Assembly (NCBI RefSeq): GCF_024355225.1 | Contig: NZ_VCNH01000008.1 | Location: 186,001 to 250,000, forward strand | DNA from: Roseovarius sp. M141 | GTDB taxonomy: Bacteria; Pseudomonadota; Alphaproteobacteria; Rhodobacterales; Rhodobacteraceae | Length of the DNA stretch: 64,000 nt | Reading direction: 5' to 3' | Part shown: positions 28,102 through 37,380 of the stretch, piece by piece | How the letters are laid out: every line of letters begins with the position of its first letter | Position numbering within the stretch: the stretch's first letter is position 1 | Translations under genes and position numbers: made by a program | The notes under the pieces: generated by a model | Seen by the model: the letters and a program-made list of their open reading frames with translations, nothing else | Told to the model about the DNA's origin: nothing | The model's database searches: none

Positions 28102-28931
28102 CGCAAGCTCTCCAGAAATTGCGGCGTCAGGGTGCCGCTGGCCACATGCATTGTCGGGCCGGTCATCCAGACGCCATCATCGCGCCAGTCGATCATCAGC
28201 GTGCCGCCGTCCAGATCAATCCGCACCGCCCGCCCCGTCAGCCCGCGCCGCGCCGCCGCAACCGCCACTGCGCAGGAGGAGGAGCCAGAAGCCAGCGTCA
28301 GGCCGACCCCCCGCTCCCAAACCCGCATGCGAATGTGATCGGGGCCGATGATGCTGGCCACTTGCACATTCGTGCGCTGGGGGAACAGCGGATGGTGTTC
28401 GTAACGGGGGCCGAACTGGTCCAGCGGAACTGCCTCGGCATCGGGGACGAAAAAGGTGCAATGCGGGTTGCCCATGCCGCTGGCAACCGGCCCGCCCTCG
28501 ATGGGTAATTGCAGCGTATCCATCGCCTCGGCCAGCGGAATATCCTGCCAATCCAGCTGTGGCGCGCCCATGTTGACCGCCGTCAGACCGCCGCCCGCGT
28601 CCCGCGCATACAGATCGCCGCGTGCGGTCGTCAGGTGGAGCGCGTCCTTGCCGCCTTCGTCCATCAGATAGCGCGCGATGCAGCGGGTGGCATTGCCGCA
28701 CGCGCCCGCGATGCTGCCATCGGTGTTCCAGAAGGTCAGATGTGCATCCCCGGCGCCCTTCGTTATAACCGCCAATTGATCAAACCCGATCCCGCGCCGC
28801 CGATCCCCCAAGGCCCGCGCCAGCGCCGCATTCATCGGCACATCGCGCGTGCGCGCGTCAAAAACGACAAAGTCGTTTCCCAGCCCATGCATCTTCATGA
28901 AGGGCAGACCGATGTGCGCGCGCATATCCAT
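28098..28931 (-). CDS. dapF: Diaminopimelate epimerase
   Basis: A 277-residue enzyme interconverting LL- and meso-diaminopimelate for lysine and peptidoglycan. [17 protein letters not shown], then the first catalytic cysteine in GACGNATRC and the second in [11 protein letters not shown] (usually GTGSCA, so a slightly altered context). ATG 28931 ([16 protein letters not shown]) was chosen; ATG 28925 is equally possible and the open frame extends further. It is the first gene of a dapF-mtaB-paiB operon. Confidence 0.93.
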   Translation of the reverse strand: MDMRAHIGLPFMKMHGLGNDFVVFDARTRDVPMNAALARALGDRRRGIGFDQLAVITKGAGDAHLTFWNTDGSIAGACGNATRCIARYLMDEGGKDALHLTTARGDLYARDAGGGLTAVNMGAPQLDWQDIPLAEAMDTLQLPIEGGPVASGMGNPHCTFFVPDAEAVPLDQFGPRYEHHPLFPQRTNVQVASIIGPDHIRMRVWERGVGLTLASGSSSCAVAVAAARRGLTGRAVRIDLDGGTLMIDWRDDGVWMTGPTMHVASGTLTPQFLESLR

Positions 28932-28999
28932 GCGGCGGCATATAAACCCCTGCCCGAAATGAATCCAGAGATTGCGCAGGATTAGTGGCAGAATTGGGG

Positions 29000-29027
29000 T
29001 TGACCCCCGGCCCATGTCTTTCTAATT
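29000..29027 (+). promoter_or_regulatory. Putative promoter of tRNA-Lys
   Basis: TTGACC at 29000-29005, a 16-base spacer and CTAATT at 29022-29027, ending 12 bases before the tRNA. The position fits a tRNA promoter; the -10 is imperfect. Confidence 0.5.
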
Positions 29028-29039
29028 ACGCCACCTAGT

Positions 29040-29115
29040 GGGCCGGTAGCTCAGTTGGTAGAGCAACTGACTTTTAATCAGTAGGTCTCGGGTTCGGATC
29101 CCGACCGGCTCACCA
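29040..29115 (+). tRNA. tRNA-Lys (anticodon TTT)
   Basis: A 76-base cloverleaf: acceptor GGGCCGG/CCGGCTC, anticodon arm CTGA-CTTTTAA-TCAG with anticodon TTT, T arm TCGGG-TTCGGAT-CCCGA, and encoded CCA. It marks the border between core genes and the transposase relics that follow. Confidence 0.97.
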
Positions 29116-29237
29116 CTTTTCTTGTTTGTGACTAATCACGATAGTTGACCAGTTTGCGCATGCTGTTGGTCATTTGGGTCGCTTAGCTTGGTCATTTGCC
29201 GAGGTATGAGCTCTGTTCGACGAAGGAACTGAACCAC

Positions 29238-29447
29238 TACTGGCTGGCGCCGGTAGGATCGTCGATGTGTTTTTCCAAGTACTGGAAGTACGATGTCTTC
29301 CGTGATGGCACCGTTAGTGGGCGAGAAATACCCGCGACCCCAGCACCTGCGGCCCCAATAGCGCCTGCGCAGCCCAGAGAACTCGCGCTGCACCTTGTGG
29401 GACGAACGACCCGTCATCGATACTGAAAAACGCTCGCCGCATCGCAA
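29238..29447 (-). pseudogene. IS200/IS605-family TnpA remnant
   Basis: The minus strand reads SSHKVQREFSGLRRRYWGR followed by CWGRGYFSPTNGAITEDIV. This is the conserved middle of IS200 Y1 transposases (a LRRRYWG, then WARGYF, then G-N-V-T-D series). A frameshift follows; the continuation HIDDPTGASQ is in another frame. Neither the N-terminal HUH motif nor an intact catalytic tyrosine segment is present. It is a dead fragment just downstream of tRNA-Lys. Confidence 0.7.
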
Positions 29448-29533
29448 CCCGCTACGACAAAACCGCCGAAAGTTTCCTTGGCTTCATAGACATCACGTCC
29501 ATCCGCCTCTGGGTGCGCCTTTTGTCAACATGA
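29423..29533 (+). pseudogene. IS5-family transposase C-terminal remnant
   Basis: On the plus strand a 36-codon frame reads LKNARRIATRYDKTAESFLG then FIDITSIRLWVRLL and TGA at 29531. This is the typical C-terminus of IS5-group transposases (RRIATRYDKxxxxFxxFI). No upstream part survives; the IS200 relic abuts it. From 29534 to 30420 I see no recognisable gene apart from the open frame listed at 29805. Confidence 0.65.
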
Positions 29534-29804
29534 CCTAGACAAGCCATAGAAACCGACACTCAGCAGTGCGAATGTTGTCGGCCCACTGAATCAGCGGTCA
29601 ACTGGCGTACTGCCTATTATTGTTGACCCTGACCGTCTCAGGTGTACCGCGCCATTGATGGGTAGTGGGTCACTTTCGCATGCCGATTCACAAACTGGAG
29701 GGTTGAGGCGGGTGGAGAACTACACCCAACTGAGGAGGTGCGAGCGCAGGTCGCAGAATTCCGGTTGGGACCTATCCGGGTGACCGACCGGGATATTCCC
29801 GGTA

Positions 29805-30200
29805 TTGAGGCGCAAATTAATTTTTGCAGGGCAACCGCAAGTTTACCTGAAACTGAGACCGGCGATTGCAGGTGCGTTGGAGGGGTTTACTGCGCAATCG
29901 ATTGGTCGGAATTTGAACATATGGATTCACGGTGAGCAGGTCAGTTCTGTCCAAGTCGCGGAAGCCATAGAAGGCACGGAGCTTGTTATCGCGCTGCCGG
30001 AGGCGCAGGTTGAAAGCCTGATCGCGCTGCTTGCCCCGACCGTCACTATAGCGGGCAGGGAACAGTCCCTGCCGCTTTTCTTCCACTTTACATTCCATCA
30101 GAAACCTTTCCTGACCAGCTACTTGATGGCATTGGCAACCTCTCGGCGTGAAGGGTTCATTTGCAGGACACGCTTGTTCAACATGCCAACTCGTTTATAG
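29805..30200 (+). CDS. Unrecognised open frame, doubtful
   Basis: A 131-residue frame with a weak TTG start. The middle (LNIWIHGEQVSSVQVAEAIE, LVIALPEAQVESLIALLAP) looks protein-like, with amphipathic helices, while the C-terminus is rich in Arg/Phe and looks random. No ribosome binding site is evident and neighbours are relics. It may be a fragment of a decayed gene. Confidence 0.2.
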   Translation: MRRKLIFAGQPQVYLKLRPAIAGALEGFTAQSIGRNLNIWIHGEQVSSVQVAEAIEGTELVIALPEAQVESLIALLAPTVTIAGREQSLPLFFHFTFHQKPFLTSYLMALATSRREGFICRTRLFNMPTRL

Positions 30201-30420
30201 GATCGCTCGTTTATAAAGGCGAGGCACCTACGCCGCCCTGCGCGGGGGGGGCTCCGGCGCGCTTGGGGGACGGGTTCTGGATTGATTGACTTTTTTGTGA
30301 TATGCTTGGATCAGATTTGTAGCGGCTCATTATAGCTCAACCAGTTGCGCGTAAGTGCTTCGATGCAGCACGCTTTCCCAGTTTCCGATTAATTTTCTGG
30401 ATCGTTGCAGACCACTGCCG

Positions 30421-30543
30421 CCTAAAGCGTTTCGCTTTAAACTTGAGGCGCTCACTTGAGGCGGAAACGCGCGCAACGCCAACATGTTGCGCAGCGTTTC
30501 GCGAAAAGCTGCGCGTCAGGTTTTTCGCGAAACGCTTTAGCGA
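30421..30543 (+). repeat. Palindromic interspersed repeat, copy 1
   Basis: The segment 30423-30495 matches the inverted copy at 45957-46035 along about 75 bases, including an identical 20-mer GCAACGCCAACATGTTGCGC and a shared CTTGAGGCGCTCACTT. The unit here is bounded by inverted arms TAAAGCGTTTCGC and GCGAAACGCTTTA (30528-30540). It lies before the secreted-protein operon and can fold into a long imperfect hairpin. Confidence 0.7.
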
Positions 30544-30655
30544 ATTGCCAATGTATTGTCCGTTCCAAATGGCGGGCGCGTGGCTTGGCACACCGCCGAA
30601 TTGCCGCCTATTGCACGACTCGTGATTTACACGCGGATCCCACAAGGAGCCAGTC

Positions 30656-31531
30656 ATGTTCAAACAGATTTTCACACATTGCTTTCTGACCGTTCCCGCA
30701 ACGCTTTGTATGTTGGCCTCACCGGCCTCTGCTCAATCGGCTGACAGCGCGGCTGACACGGCCGTCTATCCTATACAATTCCTCTGTGGTCCCTCGGTCG
30801 AAGGCTTTCAGGAGGGGGTGGTGCGTGGTGTCCACGCCACGTCGATCCTGCTGTTCAATCCGGCGCCTGCACGGACCGTCGCGTTCTCCAAGAATGTGGC
30901 CAGAGCACTGCCGTTTCAGACAGCTGGCACGGTTGGCGATCCGGCAAGGGACAGAATAGGCCCGCAGCAGGCGATCGGTATCGAATGCGATGAATTGCGG
31001 ATGATGCTGCCGGCCTCCATGACGACTCAGTTTCGGACCGGCATCCTGCACGTCGTCGCGAACGGCGATCTTGTCGTCACCGTGACCTATTCCTCGCGCC
31101 CGCATGATGGCGACGTGTCGACGATCGACGTCGAGACAGTCGAGGCGCAGCGGATTAAAACCCCTCCATCCGAACCGGAGGAGCTACCGGATCTTGTGGT
31201 GCGCTCGATCAACTCCATCAATGTTCGTTGCCCGACCGGAACAGGAAGCTGCGTGACGACCGCACGTATCAGTCTGGCCAATATCGGCGCCGGGGATGCT
31301 GGCGCATTCACGACCCGGGTGTTGCTGGACCCCTCGCAATCGGTTGCTGTTACGCTGGATCAACCCGGCGGTCTGGCGGCGGGCGCCACGGTGAAGGTGC
31401 CGCTTACGTCACCTCCGGGCGGAAATTGCTTTGACCCCAATTGCCAGATCTGCGCCACCGTCGACGCGCCCCCGATGGTGATCGAAAGCGACGAGACCAA
31501 CAACATGCTTTGCGTTGAGCGTCAGGAGTAG
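30656..31531 (+). CDS. Secreted protein: unknown N-domain plus CARDB domain
   Basis: A 291-residue protein with a signal peptide (MFKQIFTHCFLTVPATLCML, cleaved after ASA). Residues 37-165 form a domain shared with the next gene: FLCGPS at 42, EGVVRGVHAT near 53-62, RALPFQ at 83, ECDELR at 110, and SRPHDGDVSTID at 147-158. Residues 178-288 are CARDB-like, an Ig-type adhesion-related fold (LPDLVVRSINSINVRCP, VESDETNN-like IESDETNN at 277). It is probably periplasmic or surface exposed. AAGGAG precedes the ATG. It is first of three tightly packed genes. Confidence 0.7.
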   Translation: MFKQIFTHCFLTVPATLCMLASPASAQSADSAADTAVYPIQFLCGPSVEGFQEGVVRGVHATSILLFNPAPARTVAFSKNVARALPFQTAGTVGDPARDRIGPQQAIGIECDELRMMLPASMTTQFRTGILHVVANGDLVVTVTYSSRPHDGDVSTIDVETVEAQRIKTPPSEPEELPDLVVRSINSINVRCPTGTGSCVTTARISLANIGAGDAGAFTTRVLLDPSQSVAVTLDQPGGLAAGATVKVPLTSPPGGNCFDPNCQICATVDAPPMVIESDETNNMLCVERQE

Positions 31532-31536
31532 GTGCG

Positions 31537-34389
31537 ATGCGGCATGCTTTTGGTATTTTCGCGCTGCTGCTATTTCCCTCAGGTGCTGCCGCGCAAGAAG
31601 CACTGACCGGCAGTGCCATCTATGCGGCGAGCTTTCTTTGCGGCCCCTCCGACGAGACAAAGCAGGAAGGTGTGGGACGTGGCGTCTATGCCACCATGGT
31701 GCAGATCTACAATCCATCCAGTCAGCCCGTCGCAATAGCCAAACGGTTCGTGCGGGCGCTGCCATTTCAATCGTCCGGAGATACCAGCGACACCATCGAG
31801 GACAGCGTGCCAGCCGGGGCCGGCCTGTCGGTCGAATGCGACGAGATCCGCAGCGCGCTGGAATTGTCGGCGGTGGAACAATATCGCGCAGGCACTCTGC
31901 TGATCGCGGCCGATGCCCCGCTTGAGGTCGACGTTACCTACACCGCGCGCCCACATGGCGGAGACGTCAGCGCGATTGACCGGCTTCGGCTGACCGCCGA
32001 GGCGATGCTTTGTGTGCCCACCATTGATGACAGCGGCTGCGTGGCACAGTGGGATCCGTTCGATCCTGACCGTGACTGGCCACCGGGCGGACCGGCGGGA
32101 CCGCCGGTTCTGACACCTGAGGAATGCCTGCCGGGCCTGGAGCTGATATTCGACGAAGACGGCAATCTGGTGGATACCGCCGAGCGCGCGCCGGGAGAGG
32201 ACTGCGTTGAGGAGCCACGCTATTGCCGGGAAGTGGACGGCCAGTTCACCGAGGTTTCGCTGGACGAGGCAAGCCAGGAGGGTTGCGAGGGGTTTGCAAC
32301 GACCGTTTGCCAGCCGCTGTTTGGCGGCGCCCTTCCCGTCGCGTGCGGCAGCGCGCCGCCGCTGGCCGAATGCACTGCGATCACTGTCTGCCCCGACGAA
32401 AACGATATCGGCGGCGCTTCGGCAGCCGATCAGACGGATGACCCGTCATTTCCGGCGCTTCAACCTCTGCCACCGCCCACCGGGCCGACGCCGGGGACGG
32501 ATCTGGGCACTGACGGAACACGGCTGATTTGGCCCTGCATCTGGGACAGCGTGCAAGAGCGCGCCGACAGCGCGTTCGACATAGGCACCAACGCGGCCAA
32601 TTTCAGCCAGTTCTCGCCGGTGCCGGTAGAACCTTACAACTTCGTCGGCTTGCCGCTGGGTGACGATTGCCGGTTCGACCAAGACTGCCTCAGCGGCACA
32701 TGTGATCTTGAGGATCCGCTAGATGTCCAGCAGATCTGCCTGCCCGGACAGGCAGCGGACAACCCGTTTGACTGGGATTTCGAGAAAGGCAACGATCGGT
32801 GGTTCATCCGCGGGCGCGGCGGGCTGACCGATGCCCATCTGCGGCTTCAGGGCCTTTACTATCCATCCATCGGCTATAGCGCCCGCGCGGGGGCCGAATA
32901 CAGGATCGACTATCGCGCCGACGGGCTGGCGCGTGAGTTGTTCGAGGTCCGCGCGCGTGTCGATCTGCGCAATTGTGGCTGGTCGCGTGACTATGAATTG
33001 CAGATCGACGATCAAAGCGAATCCTTCGACGGCATCGTGCTTGGCGCTGGCGGCGGATTCGTTGAAATCAGTGGGCTGGGGTCGGACAGCGGCGCCACCG
33101 CACCCGCCTTGCGCGCACAATGCGAAGCCGCATTGCAAACCCTGCGCGACGAGGAGGAGGCGACCAACCAGGCGTTCTGGGATGCCCTGATAGCGGCGGA
33201 CCTGCACAATCGTTACGGCCCCGCAGGCGACCGGTCGATTACCACACGCGCCGACGCGGTCGCCATCCTCGCCACCTATCGCGACCGGGTGCAGGATGGC
33301 TATCTTCCAGCCCTCGCCGCCTATGAGGCGGTACAGCCGCAAGCGTCAGAAAATGCCTGGGTGCAGTCAATCATCGAACTCGATATCGGCTACAGCCGGG
33401 CCGCGCAGCGGATCGAGCACAATATCGGGCCGTTCCGTATCGGGGTCGAACTGGATGTCGTCGGCAAGATCGGTTTCGAAGCAACCGCCAAAAGCAAGAC
33501 CGACTGGACCGCGCCGGACAACGCGCCGGTCATCGAACCCGAGATTGCCGCCGGGGTTCAGGTGACGCCGCGGGCCGGTCTGTGGACCTATATGAGCCTC
33601 TATGGCGGGCTGGACATCCTGATCGCGGCTGTCACGGCGGGTATTCAGGGCGAATTGCTGCTGGCGGGAGTCGAACTGCCCACGGTCGCGGATTTCGGGC
33701 TTGACCGGGCCCTGGTGCCGATCGACCCGGGAGGGTTCCCCGTCAGCATCCCCATTCCCGGTTCTCCGCTGGCACTTCCGACGCCGGCCGGTCTGGCCGG
33801 GCAGTCGGCACTTGTCCCGCCGACCGGCGCACAATGGCGCGGCACATGGGGCTACAATATCGCGGGCGACGGCGCATGGCTCGACGGGCGGATCAAGGCA
33901 TTCCTGCGTGCACGGTTCCTGTTCGTGACGCGGCAATGGGACAAGACGCTGGCCAGTTGGGAAGGTCCGCGCTCGCGTTTTCTGTCGATCACGCCCAGCC
34001 TGCCTACTTGTGGCGCCACGGTGCAGCCCGGCAACCTCTGTGGCGCAATACCGGCCTCGGGGTGCTGCTTGCCAGACGGACGGGGCCTGTCCTGCGGGGA
34101 TGGCGGCACGGTTGATGTCAGCGATCCGCTGGGCGCCACCTGCGGCGGTCGGATGTTCGATGCATCCGGCACAGTCATCGCTGGCACCCTGCCGGGCTTT
34201 GGCATGGCCGGTCTGCCGCTTGGCGAACAGCGCAACGGGCCGTTCTTCGCCGCCATGCCGGACACAATTCTGACCAATCCGTCCCCCGATTCCGTTCCGT
34301 TCGATGTTCTGGGCGAGGAGTTCAATGCCAACATCACCGATCCCGACCGCTGGGATGTGCTGGGTTTCTGTGGCACCCCGGTTCCATAG
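31537..34389 (+). CDS. Large secreted Cys-rich protein sharing the N-domain of its neighbour
   Basis: A 950-residue protein with a signal peptide (MRHAFGIFALLLFPSGAAAQ). Residues 28-156 repeat the domain of the upstream protein (FLCGPS, EGVGRGVYAT, RALPFQ, ECDEIR, ARPHGGDVSAID). A Pro/acidic Cys-rich stretch (about 158-320) follows, then DWDFEKGNDRWFIRGRG opening a beta-rich region with a helical insert. A C-terminal section contains CCLPDGRGLSCGDGG. No enzyme motif is seen. It starts 5 bases after the upstream stop. I do not recognise the full architecture; export to the periplasm or surface is inferred from the signal peptide. Confidence 0.65.
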   Translation: MRHAFGIFALLLFPSGAAAQEALTGSAIYAASFLCGPSDETKQEGVGRGVYATMVQIYNPSSQPVAIAKRFVRALPFQSSGDTSDTIEDSVPAGAGLSVECDEIRSALELSAVEQYRAGTLLIAADAPLEVDVTYTARPHGGDVSAIDRLRLTAEAMLCVPTIDDSGCVAQWDPFDPDRDWPPGGPAGPPVLTPEECLPGLELIFDEDGNLVDTAERAPGEDCVEEPRYCREVDGQFTEVSLDEASQEGCEGFATTVCQPLFGGALPVACGSAPPLAECTAITVCPDENDIGGASAADQTDDPSFPALQPLPPPTGPTPGTDLGTDGTRLIWPCIWDSVQERADSAFDIGTNAANFSQFSPVPVEPYNFVGLPLGDDCRFDQDCLSGTCDLEDPLDVQQICLPGQAADNPFDWDFEKGNDRWFIRGRGGLTDAHLRLQGLYYPSIGYSARAGAEYRIDYRADGLARELFEVRARVDLRNCGWSRDYELQIDDQSESFDGIVLGAGGGFVEISGLGSDSGATAPALRAQCEAALQTLRDEEEATNQAFWDALIAADLHNRYGPAGDRSITTRADAVAILATYRDRVQDGYLPALAAYEAVQPQASENAWVQSIIELDIGYSRAAQRIEHNIGPFRIGVELDVVGKIGFEATAKSKTDWTAPDNAPVIEPEIAAGVQVTPRAGLWTYMSLYGGLDILIAAVTAGIQGELLLAGVELPTVADFGLDRALVPIDPGGFPVSIPIPGSPLALPTPAGLAGQSALVPPTGAQWRGTWGYNIAGDGAWLDGRIKAFLRARFLFVTRQWDKTLASWEGPRSRFLSITPSLPTCGATVQPGNLCGAIPASGCCLPDGRGLSCGDGGTVDVSDPLGATCGGRMFDASGTVIAGTLPGFGMAGLPLGEQRNGPFFAAMPDTILTNPSPDSVPFDVLGEEFNANITDPDRWDVLGFCGTPVP

Positions 34390-35959
34390 ATTACTGGCCC
34401 TAACAGGCCTGCTGGCGCTTGCCGATCCCTCGGCAGCGGGTGAGATTTATACATTCACCTACCGGGCGACGTTGTCGATTGCGGGCACCGAAATTTCCGG
34501 CGGCTTTCGCGTGGAGGGCGCGCTTGAAATCGAGCAAGCCGCATTCGCTTTGTCGCAACTGACTTGCACAGATGCCGTGGGCGGCGCTCCGGGTCCGCAG
34601 ATGCGGGCGGCCTGTGACGAGATCGCAGGCACAGTGGGCTGGGCATTCCTTGACGATGGTGCGCTGGCCTCGGTCCGGCTGCCCAGCGGGATTTCAGCGG
34701 GGGGCGGAACGCTCCTTTCGGGGCTCGCGGCGATGGTACCATTTATCGTGCGGGAATCATCGGATTGGACCACGATCGAGCCCGATACGGTCGGTCTCGC
34801 GCGGGCACATTACCGGCGAAACGGATCGACTATATCCCGGCGAAAGGATCAATATCTGATGATCGCCAGCAACGGGGCCTTGCGTGCTGTGCGGCCCGGT
34901 GAGGCGGGTCTGGTGTCGCACAGCGAGGCGAGGCTCGACGAGGGCCGCATCGTCTTTCAACAGACCGACGAGACTATATCGCGCCAAGCGTCGGGTTCGA
35001 ACATACCTGACGCCGAGGCCCGGTCGCACATGACAATGACATGGCGCGAACACCGACCCGAGCATCTGTCACCGACGGCGGGCGCCTCGCAGCGCCTCTT
35101 TGATCCACCGACAGAGGACGCGCGGCGTCATGCGGCGGCCATGGCAATTCTCGGCGGACGGGATCTGGCCGATCTACGTGCGACGCTCGCCGACGGAACC
35201 CTGAACGATACAAAAAAACGGCAGGCGCTCATCGCCTTGCGGTCGTTGCTTTCAATCGATCACAAGGCCGCAGAGGATCTGGCCGCTACCTGCACGTCAG
35301 GCGGGGAGCAGACCTGCGCAATCTATATCCATGCGCTTGGACAGGCGGGCACGGACGCGGCGCAGACCGCGCTTCGACGTCTTTTTCATGACCTGGCGGG
35401 CGATGGTACGCTCGGTGCGGCCAAACTGCGGCGCGAGGTCGTGCGCGCGCTGGGCACGCGGCTTGCAGGTAGGATGACCCCCGCAACGCGCACCTTTCTC
35501 GTAGACCATATCGACGACACGCTGGTCGGCACCCAGGCAGCATATGGTCTGGGCGCGGAGGCCTATCGCAGGCGCGGCACTCTGGACGGGCACCGGGCGC
35601 TGGCCCCCTTGCTGTCGCGGTGGTCAGGAGATCGCGTCCGCTGGTTTAACGCGCTGGGCAATGCCGGTGCCCCCGAAGCGGTCGATGAAATCGCCGCGGC
35701 CATCGCAAACGGCGATCCTGCTGCAGTCGCGGCCATTCGAGCATTGCGCCGGATGCCGCAGACGGGCGCGGTCGACGCTGCGTTTCTTGCGGCGTTGTCG
35801 GCAAAGCGCACGGGTCTTCGCAGAGCCGCCCTGGACAGCCTCGCTTCCCGTTCTCTTCGCGGTGACCTTATGGACCGGATCGCAGAAATTGCCGTGGGCG
35901 ACACGCAAGAGGCGTCGATGGCACGTGAACTGCTCCGCGACGCGGCCAAGGCGAAATAA
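34355..35959 (+). CDS. Secreted protein resembling the N-terminal module of large lipid-transfer proteins
   Basis: A 534-residue protein (from ATG 34355) with signal peptide APRFHRLLALTGLLALADPS ending near SAAG. Residues 31-235 are beta-rich, opening IYTFTYRATLSIAGTEISGG FRVEGALEIE. Residues 250-530 are an all-helical repeat array with IYIHALGQAGTDAAQTALRR near 324-342, WFNALGNAGAPEAVDEIAAA at 430-449 and AIRALRRMP at 460-468. The order of barrel, then helical superhelix with ALGQAGT and ALGNAG turns, is that of Vitellogenin_N/MTP. Plain HEAT repeats are the main alternative. It overlaps the preceding gene by 35 bases, so the exact start is uncertain (GTG 34370 possible). Confidence 0.55.
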   Translation: MCWVSVAPRFHRLLALTGLLALADPSAAGEIYTFTYRATLSIAGTEISGGFRVEGALEIEQAAFALSQLTCTDAVGGAPGPQMRAACDEIAGTVGWAFLDDGALASVRLPSGISAGGGTLLSGLAAMVPFIVRESSDWTTIEPDTVGLARAHYRRNGSTISRRKDQYLMIASNGALRAVRPGEAGLVSHSEARLDEGRIVFQQTDETISRQASGSNIPDAEARSHMTMTWREHRPEHLSPTAGASQRLFDPPTEDARRHAAAMAILGGRDLADLRATLADGTLNDTKKRQALIALRSLLSIDHKAAEDLAATCTSGGEQTCAIYIHALGQAGTDAAQTALRRLFHDLAGDGTLGAAKLRREVVRALGTRLAGRMTPATRTFLVDHIDDTLVGTQAAYGLGAEAYRRRGTLDGHRALAPLLSRWSGDRVRWFNALGNAGAPEAVDEIAAAIANGDPAAVAAIRALRRMPQTGAVDAAFLAALSAKRTGLRRAALDSLASRSLRGDLMDRIAEIAVGDTQEASMARELLRDAAKAK

Positions 35960-36735
35960 TCCGCATTCGGATAACGCAGGATACTCCGCACTGCTCCGCC
36001 GGGGCGAGGCGGACGGATGCGTGTTCCCGACCTTCGAACTGCCAGCGGCTGCAACTACGCCCAACTGGCGGAGAAACCGCCAAAAGGAACCAGATCCTGA
36101 CACGACAGGCAAATAACCTGACTGAAGGCGCGGGTCGTCATAGCGCGCCTTTCCGAATTCGGAGCCTGCCCAGAAGGCGGTCGCACCGAACACAACAGCC
36201 ATCAAAAATCCGGCCAGTACTCCTGTCATCACTTTCAGTTATCCGCCTGAATTTAATGAAAACTTCCCATGTTCAAATATTCATGCCATTTTTCAAATTC
36301 AAGCGTTGTTGCGGCGCTTGGGTTTGTCACAATTTGACTCCTGTCACTAAAAGCGACACTTGCCGCCACGCGCTGCTCCGTCGCAGATGGCCTGTTCAAC
36401 AGTAACCCGGCGGACAGCCTCGGACTTGTTTCTTCCACCGATATGGCACCTGCAAGTGAAGCCTCGGCAGCCCAGAGCGCGTTTGCGGTTCTACCCCTTG
36501 ATGAGAATCATATTTTTCATACCGGGCATTCGGCTTTTCCAAAGGGTCGAACGCGTCGGCCTTGGCCGACCGCCCCAAGCATGGGATGGTCAAGCTCAGG
36601 TCGCGAGGCGGGGACGATCAAGCGCCGACAGTGGCTTGCAGACAAAACTAGTGGAAAGTGAGATACTACCCAGACGAGTTGACCACGCGGGACTTGCGCT
36701 TCAGCGTGAATTCACCCCCAAAAGGAGATGTCGTC
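35960..36735. other. Gene-poor stretch
   Basis: No convincing gene. On the minus strand a short frame from ATG 36229 starts MTGVLAGFLMAVVFGATAFW, a possible membrane helix. It then runs on antisense into the upstream gene without family resemblance; it could be a truncated gene end. On the plus strand, 36360-36700 has open but unrecognised frames. I see no RNA gene or clear terminator. Confidence 0.4.
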
Positions 36736-37380
36736 TTGACAAATCAACCCAGGATCACACCCGTCTCTGATGGCCCGTTGATGGTCACGGGCGTGCCCAA
36801 CCTACGCGACGGTGCGGGCAACATGATTGACGCTGGCGAGAAGGCGGCGCTTTGCCGATGCGGGCATTCGTCGAAAAAGCCATTTTGCGACGGCTCTCAT
36901 AAGGCGGCTGGATTTTCCAGCACGTCAGACAGATCCAGAATACGCAACACCCCGATCAAATATGACGGCAACGTCGAAGGCACTGATGTGACCGTGCACT
37001 ACACACCCGTCCTGTGCTCGCATGCTGCTGAATGTGTGAAAGCATCCCGTGCGATATTTGATCCAAGCCGCAAGCCGTGGGTGATACCCGAGAACGGCAA
37101 GATCGCCGATCTGCTCGCGGCGATATCAAACTGCCCATCTGGTGCCCTGCGGCTTGAAGTCAGCAAAACCGATCCTCAGCACATGGTGAACGGCGACATT
37201 GATGTGATGGTAGAACGCAACGGGCCCTATCGCGTCAAAAATGTCGCCCTTGGTGCGGACTTCAATGGCGCCGGGGCAAGCCAGGCCAAATATGTCCTGT
37301 GCCGCTGCGGGCTTTCGAACAACAAACCGTTCTGTGACGGATCACACCTTGATGAAGGTTGGGAGGATGATTCCCAATAG
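36736..37380 (+). CDS. Protein with two CDGSH iron-sulfur domains and a Fer4_19-type domain
   Basis: A 214-residue protein. CDGSH motif 1 is CRCGHSSKKPFCDGSH and motif 2, near the C-terminus, is CRCGLSNNKPFCDGSH; each binds a [2Fe-2S] cluster by three Cys and one His. Between them is a divergent 4Fe-4S-like domain (CSHAAECVKAS, then ISNCPSGAL). The start chosen is TTG 36736, with AAAGGAG 8 bases upstream; a GTG 78 bases earlier lacks one. Such proteins are thought to act in redox or iron/ROS homeostasis; the partner is unknown. It overlaps the next start by 14 bases. Confidence 0.85.
   Translation: MTNQPRITPVSDGPLMVTGVPNLRDGAGNMIDAGEKAALCRCGHSSKKPFCDGSHKAAGFSSTSDRSRIRNTPIKYDGNVEGTDVTVHYTPVLCSHAAECVKASRAIFDPSRKPWVIPENGKIADLLAAISNCPSGALRLEVSKTDPQHMVNGDIDVMVERNGPYRVKNVALGADFNGAGASQAKYVLCRCGLSNNKPFCDGSHLDEGWEDDSQ

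Noticed and set aside
26890..28338. 482-codon plus-strand frame antisense to mtaB/dapF
   Set aside because: Rich in His/Arg/Gln as expected of antisense frames in high-GC DNA; mtaB and dapF are certain.
35624..36232. Minus-strand frame with a membrane-helix start
   Set aside because: Only the first 20-30 residues look protein-like; more than half lies antisense to a convincing gene. Mentioned under the gene-poor stretch, not called.
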